A DNA stretch of 64,000 nucleotides from Piliocolobus tephrosceles (GCF_002776525.5 NC_045436.1:162564830-162628829), one strand, 5' to 3'; positions 11,401-23,954 are shown, counted from the first letter of the stretch. The notes: a model not told the origin generated them from the letters alone. Numbers and translations: made by a program.

Positions 11401-12829
11401 CTACTAGCCAAAATCAATAAATGTATTCTGAAGTATTCATGTCGTTGGATAGAACTTTTTCACATTTAGAACCATGCTGACAGCATCAAGACTAACAGTT
11501 CCTATTGTTCTAAAGTCCTCACAAGCAATAAAATTTGTTAATTCTATGAAATCAACTTAACTATTCCCACAGCATTTAAGATAATAAAAAACTGAGCATA
11601 TTTTAAGTTCAAATTTCTAATAATCAAACATTTAACCATAAAAGATGATGGTACAGAATTATCTTTCCAGAAACTAATGAGAGGGTGAAAACAAAGATAA
11701 CACTAAGAGTCTACCTACCATAGACTACCATGGTGGTTAAAATCCCACAAAATGCTTTCTACTGACAGACATCATATTAACACTAATATTAAACAAATCA
11801 TTGCCAGGATTTCCAACCAGATGGTCAGCAGTCATGAGCTCTTTGCTGAGCAGCTCTTGAAAGGGTGCCAAAGCAGTGGTGTGGTTCTCATGATCTTTCT
11901 GGATATCAGCCATGTTGTGCCCTGTGTGACTTATGTCCCAGGGACAAACACCAGCTGCAAATGGTCAAAGCACAGTCATTAAGCTGCAATACCACATGAC
12001 CAGAAATTGCTCTTTGAGATGAGGGATGGTGGTAAATGCGTATACTTGTCCATATTCCATAATAACAATCTACCTATTTATTTAGATTTAATAAAATGCC
12101 TTTCAGATACCATAATGTCTAGTTATACTTTGGCAGAAATCTAGAGGAATGGGCCTCTTTGTATTCACCCAGGTTTATGAAACCAAATTATTCTATTTGT
12201 CCTGTTTGTACTTGGAAAGGTATTTGAACCTTCTTACTTGACTTTTGTGGGCATAATATCAGGCTTTTCAGAATCTTAGTGTCTTAGATCATTTAATACT
12301 TTTATTCCTTTACTAGAGTCCTTTCAAGATGACTTTGTGCTATATACCTCATTGTGAGTCAGATATGGGGAATGTTGATTCCTAATTTTGTAGCTTAAGT
12401 GAAAAGTGTTAATGGAATAATTTCTGAAACTTTTTCAGCTCTCTGAGGCACAGTGGGGAATACTATAAGAGTAAGGGCAGCTTATCATATAACTTTTCTA
12501 CTATTGTTATATGACAGTTGAAATGGCTTTCCTGAGCCTCTGTAACATGAGTTGAGAAACCAGAATGAGTCTACAGTAGCCCTGACATCTATGATTAATG
12601 CAAAAAATAACTGGAAGCGACTTCAACTTTGTAAACTTGTTGAGATGGCATATCATTTGTCACACGACTTGAAGATTTCTCGAAGATTCTGAGCTATTGA
12701 AGGTAGGAGAGTGACAGAAGGTGAGGATGTGTACATGTAGTTTTTTATTCATGTAACATTTAAATAAGATTAATCATGTTTATTTCTGACTACAAATGTG
12801 ATTTTCATTTTAAAAGTATTGAAAATTAT
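11401..12829. other. Unassigned sequence
   Basis: A 76-codon frame at 11752-11982 is not a recognisable protein and has no matching neighbour. No repeats that I can name. Confidence 0.4.
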
Positions 12830-13210
12830 AGAATATTATAATACTAAGTAAAAGTTATCAATAACTGCCAAAACCAATACAAACATTTGAAATTTTAGAA
12901 TGAAAGCCTCTAGTCCTTTTTCTCTTCCAACACACACACAGACACATACTCATTTTTATCTTAACAAAACTGAGATATCTCCTTAGTATTTTCAATCCGA
13001 TTTTATCATTTGGAATTCACCTTGAATATTTTCTATTCTATTAAATATTTTTCAGCAATATGAATTCAAATAGGCATAGCTTGTGCTTTCATATGGACAA
13101 GCTATAATTTATGTATTCAATCTCCTTTTTGTGAAGTTAGTTTGCTCCCAAATTTTACCACTACAAATGCTGAAATAAAGATCCTAATAGATAAACACTT
13201 CTGCAAATTT
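12830..13210. mobile_element. Possible decayed LINE segment
   Basis: AT-rich text with 'cagcaatatgaattcaaata'-type blocks and 'gctgaaataaagatcctaat' near the end resembles the old LINE-derived pattern in which a '...caatgctgcaatgaacatcc...' phrase closes a long AT-rich segment. A small CA run lies at 12932-12941. The match is weak; it could be single-copy DNA. Confidence 0.3.
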
Positions 13211-14904
13211 CTCATTATTTGTATATAAATGCCCCCAAATTAAATTATTAAGTCCAATGTCAAAACTGTTTTTTTAAGGACTTTGAAACAAACATATTGG
13301 AATACTATTTCAATATACTTCATATTAGAGCTATAGAAAATATTGCTTCTAAGGGTACAGAACATTATGGACAAGAAAAAAAAAAAAAGCTGCTCCAGAC
13401 AGAGTAAATAATTTTCCCAGCAAGCATTGTTAGAACCTGAGATTAGAGTCATAGTCTAAATATCAATTCGGTGTCCTATGTATCTTTCCCTCTGACAAAA
13501 ATTTCTTTTTATTACTATATTTTTAAGGATAAATTGGGGAACTCCAGAAGAAACATGCTCCTTCGCTCTGTCCCTCCAAGGAGAGTGCAGTGGAAAGGAA
13601 GTCAGTACGCTGTAGCTATCTGTGTGCCAGCATGGGACCGAAACAGACCCAGACTCAGCACTCCTCTCATGCTTTCTGAAGACAGAGCTACTGGAGTGAG
13701 ACCGTCCTTTCGGTCCCCCGAAGCTATCTTATCAGTTTCTGCTCCTGATCCCCTGTGGATGCAGGGGAATAGTTAGCATAAACCCTCCCATCAACAACTC
13801 AGTCAGCCGAAGTGCCAAAATTAAGCTTCTTAATTTAGCACTTTGATTTGAAAACCTCCTTCTTTCTCACGTCCAAGTCAGGTATTTATAAAAAGTTTTC
13901 ACTTATCTGACAGAGTCCAGCCTCTTCCAAATAACTTCCTCCTCCCTCTGGGAAGCACTTATTCAGGAGCTTGCCTCTCGGAGCAATTAAGAAAATCATT
14001 CCTGTGACAAAGGGCTTCAGGAATTGCCTGAACTGAAGGGACTCCAAATGAGAAGACCTTGATTTCATCAAATGCCACATCGTAAGACAAGAGCTATCCA
14101 GGGAAGTCACTAAAACCATAAACACCCATGTTTGTTGAATACCTGTTATGGTATGTCTGGCACTGCCTGGGGGCCTGAAACAAGAGGATTTAATTTGGAA
14201 ATTCACAAATTCTGCCCACTCACAGCTTCTGTGTAAATCAGAGCCAAGCAAAGTGAAGCTAAAAGAGACATTAGAGATAATCTATTTCAATCTTTCAAAG
14301 ATAACAGTATATTGAGCTTACAAGTTCTGCATCTTCCATATTGTAGTCTTATGGGAGATATTCAATATAACCATCCATGGCTTAGCCATACCCCAAATGC
14401 CCTTTCAATTACTAAAGAAAAATGAACCATCTTTACTACATGTATGTTGAATGTTTCAGTTATTCTCGTCTGTGAAAGTCTAGTAGTGTAGTGTATCTAA
14501 GGCATTACTCTGTCAGAATGCTTGGTTTAACCATTTCATACCTACACATAAATAAATAAGTAATTATGTATGAAAAGTTGACACTACTGCCACAGTCACT
14601 GTCAGCCTTTGGGCACAATCATTTTGTTAAGTTCACAGGGGTTGTCTTAATGAAGAAAAAAATAGATCAAAGTTATCAAATATATGAAAGTGCCTTTTAA
14701 AACGATAAAGCACTCTTTCTCTATGAGATTAGTACTTTGAGCAAAATTAGAGTTAAAGGACAGCATGTTTAACCATAATTATTTACCTTACCTGTTGCTC
14801 ATTTATCAAGTTCATCATATAAGGATCAATGATAATGAGCTGTGAAGGTCAAACTTGGCCAACCATAGCAGGATGTGCATTAAAAAGATCAGAACGCTTT
14901 GACA
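13211..14904. other. Repeat-poor block with a GC-richer core
   Basis: The stretch 13560-13780 is more GC- and CpG-containing than its surroundings and holds an open plus-strand frame (13471-13776, about 101 codons). A pyrimidine-rich run ending in AG precedes it (about 13502-13528). I recognise no protein in that frame. On the minus strand 13886-14251 is open for 121 codons, again unrecognised. About 14125-14225 has an L2-like minus-strand pattern ('catgtttgttgaatacctgt', 'ggtatgtctggcactgcctg'), so part of that frame comes from an old LINE. No exon can be claimed. Confidence 0.4.
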
Positions 14905-15060
14905 CAGCATGGAGTCAGAGAAAGTGCTTGGAACTGGAAATCAACATACATGAGTCATTGTTCCAGTTATGCCTCTTCCTATTTGGCCTTGAGCGAGTCA
15001 CTTCCCTGCGTGAGCCTTTCTTCCTTTGCTCTGTGAAATGAGGGCACTAGAGAAGGTGGT
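14905..15060 (+). mobile_element. MIR
   Basis: 'cacagcatggagtcagagaa', then 'gttccagttatgcctcttcc', 'ggccttgagcgagtcacttc', 'cctttgctctgtgaaatgag' reproduces the MIR layout, including the core 'gtgaccttgggcaagtca' equivalent. Confidence 0.75.
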
Positions 15061-16014
15061 CCCTTATGTGCCACTGTGGGCTAAAGGTCTACTGGTACTT
15101 ATGATAGGAACAAGAAAGAAGGCAGTGATCCTGTTCTGACATTTAAGAATGAACAGGAGGCCCAGGAGTTTCCCAGAATGGGAAAGAGAAATTTGATTAA
15201 AGACAGGGTGCGTCATTGAAGGCAAAGTAATCGTGCTTCTGTCCACTGCTGAGTGACAGGCTCCACGGGTGGCCCTGCTGGCCCTGAGAAGGCGCAAACT
15301 ATATTTGCAGTCAGCATGGAACAGACTGCAGGTCAGAAATGAGCCCCGTTAGCCACACTTGAAAGATGGGACAGCAGCTTTGTCAGATGTGTCTGGTGTT
15401 CAGTGCTCAGAACAGTGATTGGCATGTGCTGGCCATCTTTCCCATCTCTTAATTTTCTAGACTCTCAGAAAGAACATCTGTGGCTTAAAGATTTAGAAGT
15501 CACTTGCTGAATGTGCTCAAATTTTGCCAGGCAATTTTGCTGTTCAAAGGCAAACTTCTATTACTTGAATGTAAAAACACACTCCTGGTCGCCCCCTGTG
15601 CGCCCACCTCTTTGTACTGCTAAGCAAAAAAAACTTAAAACTTCTTTCTTAGGCTCGATCCTGAAATTCTTGCTGACTAATTCTGGTATCCTGATTTGCA
15701 TCCTTGGCATTGATAACAAAGAGAAGCTCTATTCTCTTAAATCTAAATCTATTCAAAAGGAGCCCCTAATTATCTACTCTTAGTTAGAAATATCTGTCTT
15801 CCTATGTCACCTGAGCAGCACAAATTTATATGGAAAAACATTTTGATGAGAATTTAAAAAGCATATCCTATTCCCAAACCAGCATATACACAAACTTAGG
15901 AATGAAGGAAGAGAAAAAAATGAAAGTTACAATAAAATATGAATGAATGCAACTTTAAACAAGAATACATGAGTGAAAATGCAACTAAGTTTTCAAAGTT
16001 ATAGAATTGTGAAG
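15061..16014. other. Repeat-poor sequence
   Basis: No repeat recognised. 15060-15480 is GC-richer than the window average, with a few CpGs. An open frame of 90 codons at 15511-15783 is not recognisable. Possibly conserved noncoding DNA, but that cannot be judged from one sequence. Confidence 0.4.
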
Positions 16015-16165
16015 ATGGCAGGAATTTACAAATCACCTTATCTAAATCCCACAGTTAAGAAACTAGGAATCTGGGGCTCAGGGTGATAAAAATCACTCAC
16101 TCATCATCAGCTAGCTACTTAATAGTAAAATCAGAATTCAGAGTTCAGTTCCCCATAGCTTATTT
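16015..16165 (-). mobile_element. MIR, minus strand
   Basis: 'cccacagttaagaaactagg', 'aatctggggctcagggtgat' and 'aaaatcagaattcagagttc' follow the reverse-complement MIR pattern (ttacagatgaggaaactgag...cagagctgggattcgaac). Confidence 0.6.
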
Positions 16166-16954
16166 ATTCTAGTTTCACTTATAGAACCTTCAAATGGAGC
16201 CCGCAACTTTATTTATGTAACGCTTTTTTAAAAAGTAAGACAATAATACTTTCAGGGAAAATTTATAAAAGTTACTCTTTTGGGTGAAAAATGTTATGTC
16301 ATTTTATATTAATTTTAGTCAAGGGGACTTTAAAAACAAAGAGGATGTTCCTAAAAAGTATATACTTTTTCCCACTGGAATTGTATAATGAGGAGTTCAC
16401 CTAATTAAAACTTCTCTGGCAGGTATAATAAAAACCCATCTGCTACCTAAAACTATGAAGCAGGACCCTGAACATTTTTCTCTCTAGAGAACTTCAAAAG
16501 GGTATAAGAAGCATGGGACAGAGAGTGGCCCAAAGATTGGAAGAGAACAGGGTTTAGAATAATAAGGATAGGCACCACAAAAAGAATTCTATAACACAGT
16601 GATCAAAGATTGGATAAGTGTAACCTGTCTAGTCATCTCATGGATATATTGCAATTTATTCTGCAGATTTGGAAAGAAAATGTGGATGAATCACTACAAA
16701 CACATCACTACAGCTGGAAAACCAAGCCTTACACAACAGAATGCAACATGTAAGCAAGACTCACATATATCTCTGATACATGTACATATACACATGGCAA
16801 AATAAACGATGCAGGATAATATTTATTATCAAAATAATTATATATAGAGAAGGGAAAGACAAGAAAAAGAGGGAAGAAAATAAAATAGCGTTTGAGTAGG
16901 ATGCTCTGTGGGCCAGGCTATTTTTCTGGAAAATTACATTTAAATTTATCAAGA
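16166..16954. other. Unassigned AT-rich sequence
   Basis: No repeat, exon or RNA gene recognised. Opposing short frames at 16599-16805 and 16761-16952 look like chance. Confidence 0.4.
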
Positions 16955-17100
16955 AGCAGGTGGAGCAAACAGTGCTATTCTCACTTTACCAATAGGGAAG
17001 TTGAAATTAAGAGAGGTTAAAATATCTGCTGTGGGTGATAAAATACAGTAAGTGAAAAGAGTCAGAGCTCAAACCCACATATATCTGATTTTAAGAGGAA
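16955..17100 (-). mobile_element. MIR, minus strand
   Basis: 'ctcactttaccaatagggaa', 'ttgaaattaagagaggttaa' and 'cagagctcaaacccacatat' match the reverse-complement MIR core. Confidence 0.7.
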
Positions 17101-17220
17101 AAAAAGATTCCTATGAAGTAGGATAGTTAAGAAAATTTTTATGAAATTTGACTATGGCCTAGTAGAAGAAAGATTAACAATCATTCTCGAAGAATAAGCA
17201 TGAGATTAAGTATAAAAAAA

Positions 17221-17328
17221 GATAGGTGGGTAGATAGCTAGTTAGCTAGACAGACAGATAACTAGACAGATATAGATAGAAAGAGAAAGAAAGAAAGAAA
17301 GAAAAGAAAAGAAAAGAAAAGAAAAGAA
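17221..17328 (+). repeat. Compound GATA/GACA-GAAA-GAAAA microsatellite
   Basis: Degenerate (GATA/GACA) units at 17221-17280 pass into (AAAG)n near 17281-17300 and then (AAAAG)n to about 17328. It has no retroposon body next to it. Confidence 0.9.
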
Positions 17329-17554
17329 TCCTTGGGAAACTAAGCTGCTGGTTACAATTAAATTTATAATACATACCTCAAGCTTCCACTCAAGTTAGTT
17401 TTCCTTTTGGAAAAGTGTTACTCTTGTCTAAGATCAAATAAATTTCAATTTCTAACATCCATGTTAAGAAAATACTGTGCAATGTGAAAGAGGACTAAGT
17501 CTAATATGGTTACCATCATCGTCACCTCCTGAAGTTCATGTCTTTGTGTAATGG

Positions 17555-18085
17555 CTGCCCCTTGTGTGAGGGTGAGACCCTTGACTTATTTCTAACTAGC
17601 AGACTGTAACAAAGTTGTTGAGATATCATTCCTATAATTATGTTACAATTATATAGAACTGTCTTGCCAGCCAACTTACTAGATCTTGCCCTCCAGCATC
17701 CTCGAAGAATCCAGCTGCCATGGTGGATTCTTGAAGAAAATTGAATATTAGAGAACTTGGACACTCTCTTGGAGGTGAGTTGCTTCCAACCAATAGCCAG
17801 CAAAGAAAATGGAAGCTCAAGTCCTACAGCTGCAAAGAAATAAGTTTTGCCACTAACATGAATAAACTTGGAAGAAGCTTCTTCTTCACTTGAGCCTCCA
17901 AATGAGAACGGAACCTGTTTACACTCCGATGATGGCCTGCTGAGACCCTGAAGCAGAGAATCTAGCTAAACCATGCCCAGTCTCCTGACCCACAGAATCT
18001 GTGAGATAATAATTCTGTATTGACTTAAGCCACTAGGTGTTTGACAATTTGTTATGCAGCATGATCTTTGATACTGGAAATTCTG
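17555..18085 (+). mobile_element. MLT1-type MaLR LTR
   Basis: Ordered hallmarks: 'gtgtgagggtgagacccttg', 'acttatttctaactagcaga', 'ccagctgccatggtggattc', 'ccaaccaatagccagcaaag', 'cctgacccacagaatctgtg', and a polyadenylation-like 'agataataattctgtattg' ahead of 'ttaagccactaggtgtttga'. About 530 bp. Short minus-strand frames at 17522-17820 are antisense to this LTR. Confidence 0.72.
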
Positions 18086-18880
18086 AGTTTAGTTATTAAG
18101 GAATCTCCTGCCTGATGCTATTTATTGTTTCTAGTTGCAATTCTAACAGTGATGATTCTCAATGGCAATTAATAAATAATAAACGAGTTAGCAATTTGCT
18201 CAGCTGTTGCTAGCATGTGGCATTCATTGGAGACAGTTTCCAGGACTAATTCCTCTCAGTAGCATCTCTGGATTATACCCCTCCACCAATCTCGTGTTTC
18301 TTTTGCCCTCAAATATCTCTTGGTACTTGCAACTGTGGACCTTTTATAACCACCGTTAGGAAATAAACCATATCAGAGACCCTGCTTAACCAGGTTCACC
18401 ATATAATTCATTATCTAAACTGGAGCACTTTTAAGAGTGAAGGCGCACTATCAAAAATTAAACAGGAAAAACAAGCACAAATCTGGATGTCCCAGGTGAG
18501 ACAGTGCGTACAGTCATCCTATACCTGATACTCTTAGGTCCGCTTCATTAATAAGAGCTATTTAAAAACACACACACACAAATCCAAAGTTTTAGGATTT
18601 GTTCTAAACTGAGAAATTCTAATGACATCACACTTAAAGCTACAGTACAGATTCCCTATGGCTACATTCATAACTCTCTCCTGGAAGGACTGTTTATTGC
18701 TAGGCAGTGGATCCTTGGTGCAGAATAAAATGACTGGAATATATTTGGCACCATTTATATATTTTAATTGGATAAATAAAGCTATGGCTAAGCTTTCTCC
18801 CTATAATGGGCATTGTTGGTGCTCTATACCACGGTGTAATTACTACTAGCCACTAACTGCAATGATAGAAATAAAAAGAT
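18086..18880. other. Unassigned sequence with a small CA run
   Basis: A (CA)7 run lies at about 18568-18581. No other feature recognised. Confidence 0.4.
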
Positions 18881-19500
18881 TTACAATACTACATGCAGAT
18901 GTGGAGTGATTGGAAATCTCATATGCAGCTGGTGGGAAAACAAAAGGGTTTAGATACCCTGGAGAAGAGTTGGGTCATTATTTATCGGCCAAATACACAC
19001 TTTCCACACTACCCAGCACTATCAATTCCAGGTTTTTACCCAAGAGAATTAAAACACGTGTCTCCACAAATACTGGTGGACAAAAATCCACAGCAGCAAC
19101 ATTTACAATCGTGGTAAACCAGAAACAACTGAAATTGTATCAACTGAAGAAAAGATAGGCAAATTGTGATATCATATAATAAAATGCTGCTTAGTAATAA
19201 AAAGGAACAAACTACTAACAGTTTGGAGACTCTCACAGACTAAATCCTGAGCAAAACAAACCAGACAGAGCAAACTGAATTTATCTAAAGTTCAAGAACT
19301 TGAAATTAAAGTACATAGAAACAGGGGTTGTTTCTGTGGTACAGCTAAAAGGAATTGTGTAGAAAGAGACATGAGGATACATTCCGGAGATGTGGAAATG
19401 TTTCATATTGTGAAAGGAGTGCTAAATAGGTGTGTTACCTTGTCAAAATTGTACAGTTAATATTTGTGCATTAAAAGGCATGTAAATTTTACTTTTTTTA
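18881..19500 (+). mobile_element. Old L1 (L1M) 3' end
   Basis: Corresponds to the end of ORF2 and the 3' UTR of an old L1. The 'tgcagctggtgggaaaacaa' and 'cccagcactatcaattccag' blocks match the region encoding the ORF2 C terminus. Then come 'ctgcttagtaataaaaagga' and 'gaaattaaagtacatagaaa'. The end is 'ggcatgtaaattttac'. The reading frame is broken throughout. Confidence 0.75.
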
Positions 19501-19599
19501 AAAGGACTATAAAAATGAGCAAGATAAAAAATATCTTGTTCTGAATAGAGTTAATTTTAAAACCACCTGAGGATTTTGCTCTGTGTTAGCAATATTTTA

Positions 19600-20015
19600 G
19601 CATCTTAAATAAGGGAGATGACAGTCCCAAAGTACTACATGTAATTTGATTCCCTTATAGAGTGTTATTCTGGCCACTAGGTTGAAAGGGACATTGACAT
19701 AAAACATGTCCAGATCAGGAAAATCTGAATGACCAAGAATCTGAAAATCATGTTTATGTAAAATCGTAAAGGGGAATGGGTTCATTTTATCCAGGAAAAG
19801 AGATTAGAAGAACTGCAATAGCTACCTTCTGATATTTGAAAATTTGGAATGTGGAAATAAGGACATATTCTGTGAGGCCTCAGTAGGGTAGAGCCAACAA
19901 GTAGGATAAATTTTAATGCATATGAAACAGAGCTTTGAAACTGCTGTATCGCAGAGGAACAATCGGCTTGGTGAAGTATCACGCTGTCGCTCAGTAGAAT
20001 ATCAGAAGCTTCCGC
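19600..20015 (+). mobile_element. L3/CR1-like LINE fragment
   Basis: The order 'tagagtgttattctggccac', 'gggacattgacataaaacat', 'gaatgaccaagaatctgaaa', 'cttctgatatttgaaaattt', 'ttctgtgaggcctcagtagg' and 'gcttggtgaagtatcacgct' follows the 3' part of the ancient CR1-related L3 LINE. It is strongly diverged, as expected for a pre-eutherian element. Small frames here are not meaningful. Confidence 0.62.
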
Positions 20016-22189
20016 CATGTTTTGTCCTAGATGTTTCCGGAAGAATTGCTACATTGGAGGAGGAGTGGTCTTCTCCATTTCTAAGAGATTATGATTCTGT
20101 GTTGTGAAAGCTTGAAATCTAAGATTTCATGGGTTTTAAATCTTTATAGGACCTGAAGGTGGTATATGATACGTATTAATCAGTATCCATAGAATAAAAC
20201 ACTACTGTTTCATTAAAATTTTCACAGCAATGGCTTTCACTACAAATGGAATGTGTGTCTTTAAGATATACCAAACTCTCCAGACCACGCAGCCATACAG
20301 TCTCCATACAATTACAGATTTGTGAAATAGCCAAAACAGCTAAAATATCCCCTGAAATAACAATCAGATTCATTGGCTCTTGAGTAATCTTGTACTCACA
20401 TTTTCCATTTTTGTATGCTGTTATTGTTTTTACAAAACAAACAAAAAAAAAAACTTTTAAAAATGTATTTACCTCAATAGATGAATGGAGATATCATAAT
20501 TTGTTCAGCTATGAAAGAGTTTCAGAGGAAGTGTTATATGACCCCTATGAGAAACTATTTTTACAACAGAACTGAGTGGTTTTTAAATTATAGGGCATTC
20601 ACAGGAATTAATGGATCCAGTAAGATTCATTTTTACACCAAACTCTATGTAATAGGGAAACATTTTTTGTCATGCTATAGACCTTAAGATTGATTTTTTT
20701 TGCATAGAAGTCAATTGGTGAATTGCAAACACTCTATAGTCTTCCTTGATGTTCTCTCTTTTAACCATGTCAATGTGATTGTTAGAAGATCCTTAACTAG
20801 AAGGGCACAGACTGAAGAAAAGAGCAGTTATAAAAATCAGTTCAGATATTGCTCTCATAAAATTTTAGTGAAGACATTTGAAATTACTGGTTGTATATTT
20901 CGTATCTCCACACAGACTTCCTCCATTTGTAGATATAGTGGAAAGTTATCTGTGTATGAGTTCCATAAACCACTTCAGAAATTAGGATACTTCTTTGCTC
21001 TTGAAACTTAAAATTTTATTTTATTTTTTTAAGTTTTCTGCACTTGAATATTCAAAGAAAAAAATCATGAAAATATTTTAAGCTATTACCAGTGAGTGCA
21101 AGATTCTCTTTAGATTCCACGTAAAACACAATATTCTGTAGGCCTGTGTATGTGCCTTAAACAGTTGATAGATTTAAACTTATAAAATTATCTCAGTAAA
21201 ATCTCTCATTCAGAACAAGAAAAAAGAAGTATATTTCACTACCAACAAGTAGATCTTAGATTTGAAGGAAAGAAGAACTTCTGTGTTGGCAAATAGTGGA
21301 TAAATTTTAGGAAAACCTAGATTAAAAAGTTTTAAAAAATATTTTAAGCCTTATTCAAACACGGGGTACATTTTTCTCAGTGAGATATTTTTCTTGTGGT
21401 CTTACAGGAAGCCAAGGTAAGCTGGATGAAATTGCAGCTCCTTCTAAACTCAGCAAGGCCATACAAATAATTCTAAGCCTCTTTTCTTTAAAAGGTTGCC
21501 TGCACTTAATTTCCCACATTTGTGAAATCTTTATGATGTTAATGATGAGTTCCAACACACAAAATAGTGTAAAGTATCACTAGACACAAGAAAGATTGCC
21601 ATCAGATTCTACTTTGCTATTTCCAAGAGGGTTTCCCTAAAAGCTGTTCAGAAGGTATGACAATTACATCACAGACACACAACACAGAAAGGCAAAAAAG
21701 AAAATCACCTTTCAAAAGTCTAAAAGAATACCTGAATAGATTTAGGTGGTTTAGAAAGTTATAAGCACATTGAAGCCACATTGATTTATATTCCACTACA
21801 GTATTATGAAATTTGTAATGACTACTTGACAGGTAGATTTGGAAAAAAGTTTCATGTAATTAGGTAGTATAAATAATATTGCTGGGATAAATCAACTGTA
21901 CAAATTAATTTTGAAATATTAATATGGAGGCAAATGTTTGGCCAACTTCAAAGGCACCTAGTACTCAATAGGCTCAAATACTTACATGTAATTTTCCCTA
22001 CCCAAACCTGGTTTTCCTTCAGTTTCCTTGAATTCACTAAATTAAACCAGCATCCATCATTCCCCAATACATAGGCCATTGTCAATATTCCCATTATTCC
22101 CCATATGGGACATATGTAACTCTTTAACAAAGCCTGTTCATTTCACATAACAAATAACTCTCATGCCTATCTATGTCTCCTGACCATCA
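20016..22189. other. Unassigned AT-rich sequence, about 2.2 kb
   Basis: No repeat signature strong enough to name. Several frames of 60-103 codons (for example 20700-21011) are AT-driven and unrecognised. Confidence 0.4.
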
Positions 22190-22618
22190 CTACCATCCTC
22201 CGGATGCTATTCCAAACTACTAATATTCTTTTGCCTACACTGTCACAATAATTTTCCATTTTCCTTTCCCAATCTTTTTAACTCACAACAGCTAGAAATA
22301 GCTTTTCAAAAGATTACTCCAACCTATACCTCTTAAATCCTTTACTAACTTCTTATTGCCCCTATGATCATGACAGACATCTTTGAAATCACCTATAAGA
22401 CCGACATTGTGTCCTGTCCAACTCTTTATCCTTTACCTAGAACCACTTTTCTCCTAACTTTTGGGAAGGAAGATTTCTCTTCTCATACTGGACCTGTTTC
22501 CCTGTGGAAGATCCTGTACTTCAAATAACATTCCTAACCTTTTGTGCTACCCTACTCATTCTGCAAGTGAATGGGTGGGCGCCATTGGTTCTCATTTCTA
22601 CTTCTGTAGAGTTTATCA
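22190..22618 (+). mobile_element. L2 fragment, 5' of an AluY
   Basis: 'ttaaatcctttactaacttc', 'ttattgcccctatgatcatg' and 'tgtgctaccctactcattct' follow the L2 3' region (cttcccattgcctac...ataaagtcc...). It continues across the AluY into 23300-23640. Confidence 0.55.
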
Positions 22619-22635
22619 AATAAAAAGATAGCATT

Positions 22636-22978
22636 GGCCGGCGCGGTGGCTCATACCTGTAATTCCAGCACTTTGGGAGGCTGAGGCAGGAGATCACGAG
22701 GTCAGAAGATCGAGATCACGAGGTCAGAAGATCGAGATCACCCTGGCTAACACGGAGAAACTCCGTCTCCACTAAAAATACAAAAAAGAAAAAAATTAGC
22801 CAGGCGTTGTGGGGGGCTCCTGTAGTCCCAGCTAGTTGGGAGGTGGAGGCAGGAGAATGGCATGAACCCAGGAGGCAGAGCTTGCAGTGAGCTGAGATCA
22901 CGCCACTGCATTCCAGCCTGGGGGACAGTGAGAGACTCTGTCTCAAAAAAATACAAATAAAAATAAAAGTAAAATAAA
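22636..22978 (+). mobile_element. AluY with internal 22-bp tandem duplication
   Basis: Starts ggccggcgcggtggctcat and ends in an A-rich tail of (aaat) units. In the left arm a 22-bp unit is present twice without a mismatch (22691-22712 and 22713-22734), followed by a 7-bp partial third copy. The target duplication is visible: 'aaaaagatagcat' before (22622-22634) and 'aaaaaggatagcat' after (22981-22994). The duplication lies between normal Alu segments, so it arose in this copy or its direct source. Confidence 0.92.
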
Positions 22979-22994
22979 ATAAAAAGGATAGCAT

Positions 22995-23299
22995 CGATGA
23001 TTTTATCTCTGTTCTTCCATCCTTTTGTTTCCTCTCCTCTTCACCTCAATCCTGAGTAGGTGTGCTTTACCTGCACGTTCAACTTTCATTGGATTATTCT
23101 GAGGTTTAGATTGGAGGAGGTAGTATGTTAGAAGACTTATTTGTCCTAGATTTTAGCTGATCATCCAAAACAGTGATCAAGATGACTAATGAAGCTCATA
23201 TTTTTATCTTCATTTACCTGCCACCTCTGCCTCTCATGATTGGTTTTGAGGAAGACATGTGCATTCTATGTTGACCACCTAACCCTGTAGCAGGGTATT
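22995..23299. other. Sequence between two L2-like segments
   Basis: No repeat recognised with confidence. It may be a decayed middle part of the same L2. Confidence 0.35.
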
Positions 23300-23640
23300 C
23301 TTTACTCCCACCATTTCAGCTTCCTCTCTAGAGATTATTTTTCATGTTGTACCTTCTGCCCTGGACACACATCTCCTTTTGTTACTTCTCATAACACAGT
23401 TCGAGTTTTTCCTTCTCTCTCTTACCAAAGCAAACCCTACTTTTATAGGCTCTCTCAATAGGATCATGTTATCATAGTTGTGAGTTCTTAAACTTCTTGT
23501 AACAATTTGAGTAGAAATCATTATTTTCACTATTCTAGAAGCCCTCTGAAAGCAGAGGCTACATAGTTTTGTTCATCACTGAATCCTCACTACCTAGCAC
23601 AGTGGCCCTAAAATATTTGCTGATTGAATGAATAAATGTA
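23300..23640 (+). mobile_element. L2 3' end
   Basis: Ends with the L2 3' pattern: 'gaaagcagaggctacatagt', 'tcactgaatcctcactacct', 'agcacagtggccctaaaata' and 'tttgctgattgaatgaataa', the equivalent of agcgcctagcacagtgcctg...ttgaatgaatgaa. Confidence 0.75.
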
Positions 23641-23954
23641 TGGCAATCATTCTTAGATAATAATTAAAATAACAATAAAAAGTCAATTTGATATAATCCT
23701 TGTAACTCTGTACACCATGAAGTTTATCAAATAAGCCAAACTCAGAAGTTGGAAAGAACATTGGGTGAATTTATGTTCACCAAATATTTCTTAATTCGGA
23801 CTTTTTATTCAGCATAGACCCTTCCATACACACACTATTTCATATTGGCAAGTTCTACTTTATGTTAATAGTTAAATATGAGGAATGCCAAAGGAGAGTG
23901 CTAGGGAGTACTTCATCAAGTGATTCATAAAATATTTGCTAAGTGCCTTTTTGA
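23641..23954. other. Unassigned sequence
   Basis: AT-rich spacer with no recognised element. Confidence 0.4.

Noticed and set aside
13886..14251. 121-codon minus-strand frame as a candidate protein
   Set aside because: Part overlaps an L2-like trace, composition is unremarkable, and no family or splice support is visible.
17555..18085. Possible spliced exon with splice-like GT/AG signals
   Set aside because: The text follows an MLT1 LTR consensus from end to end.
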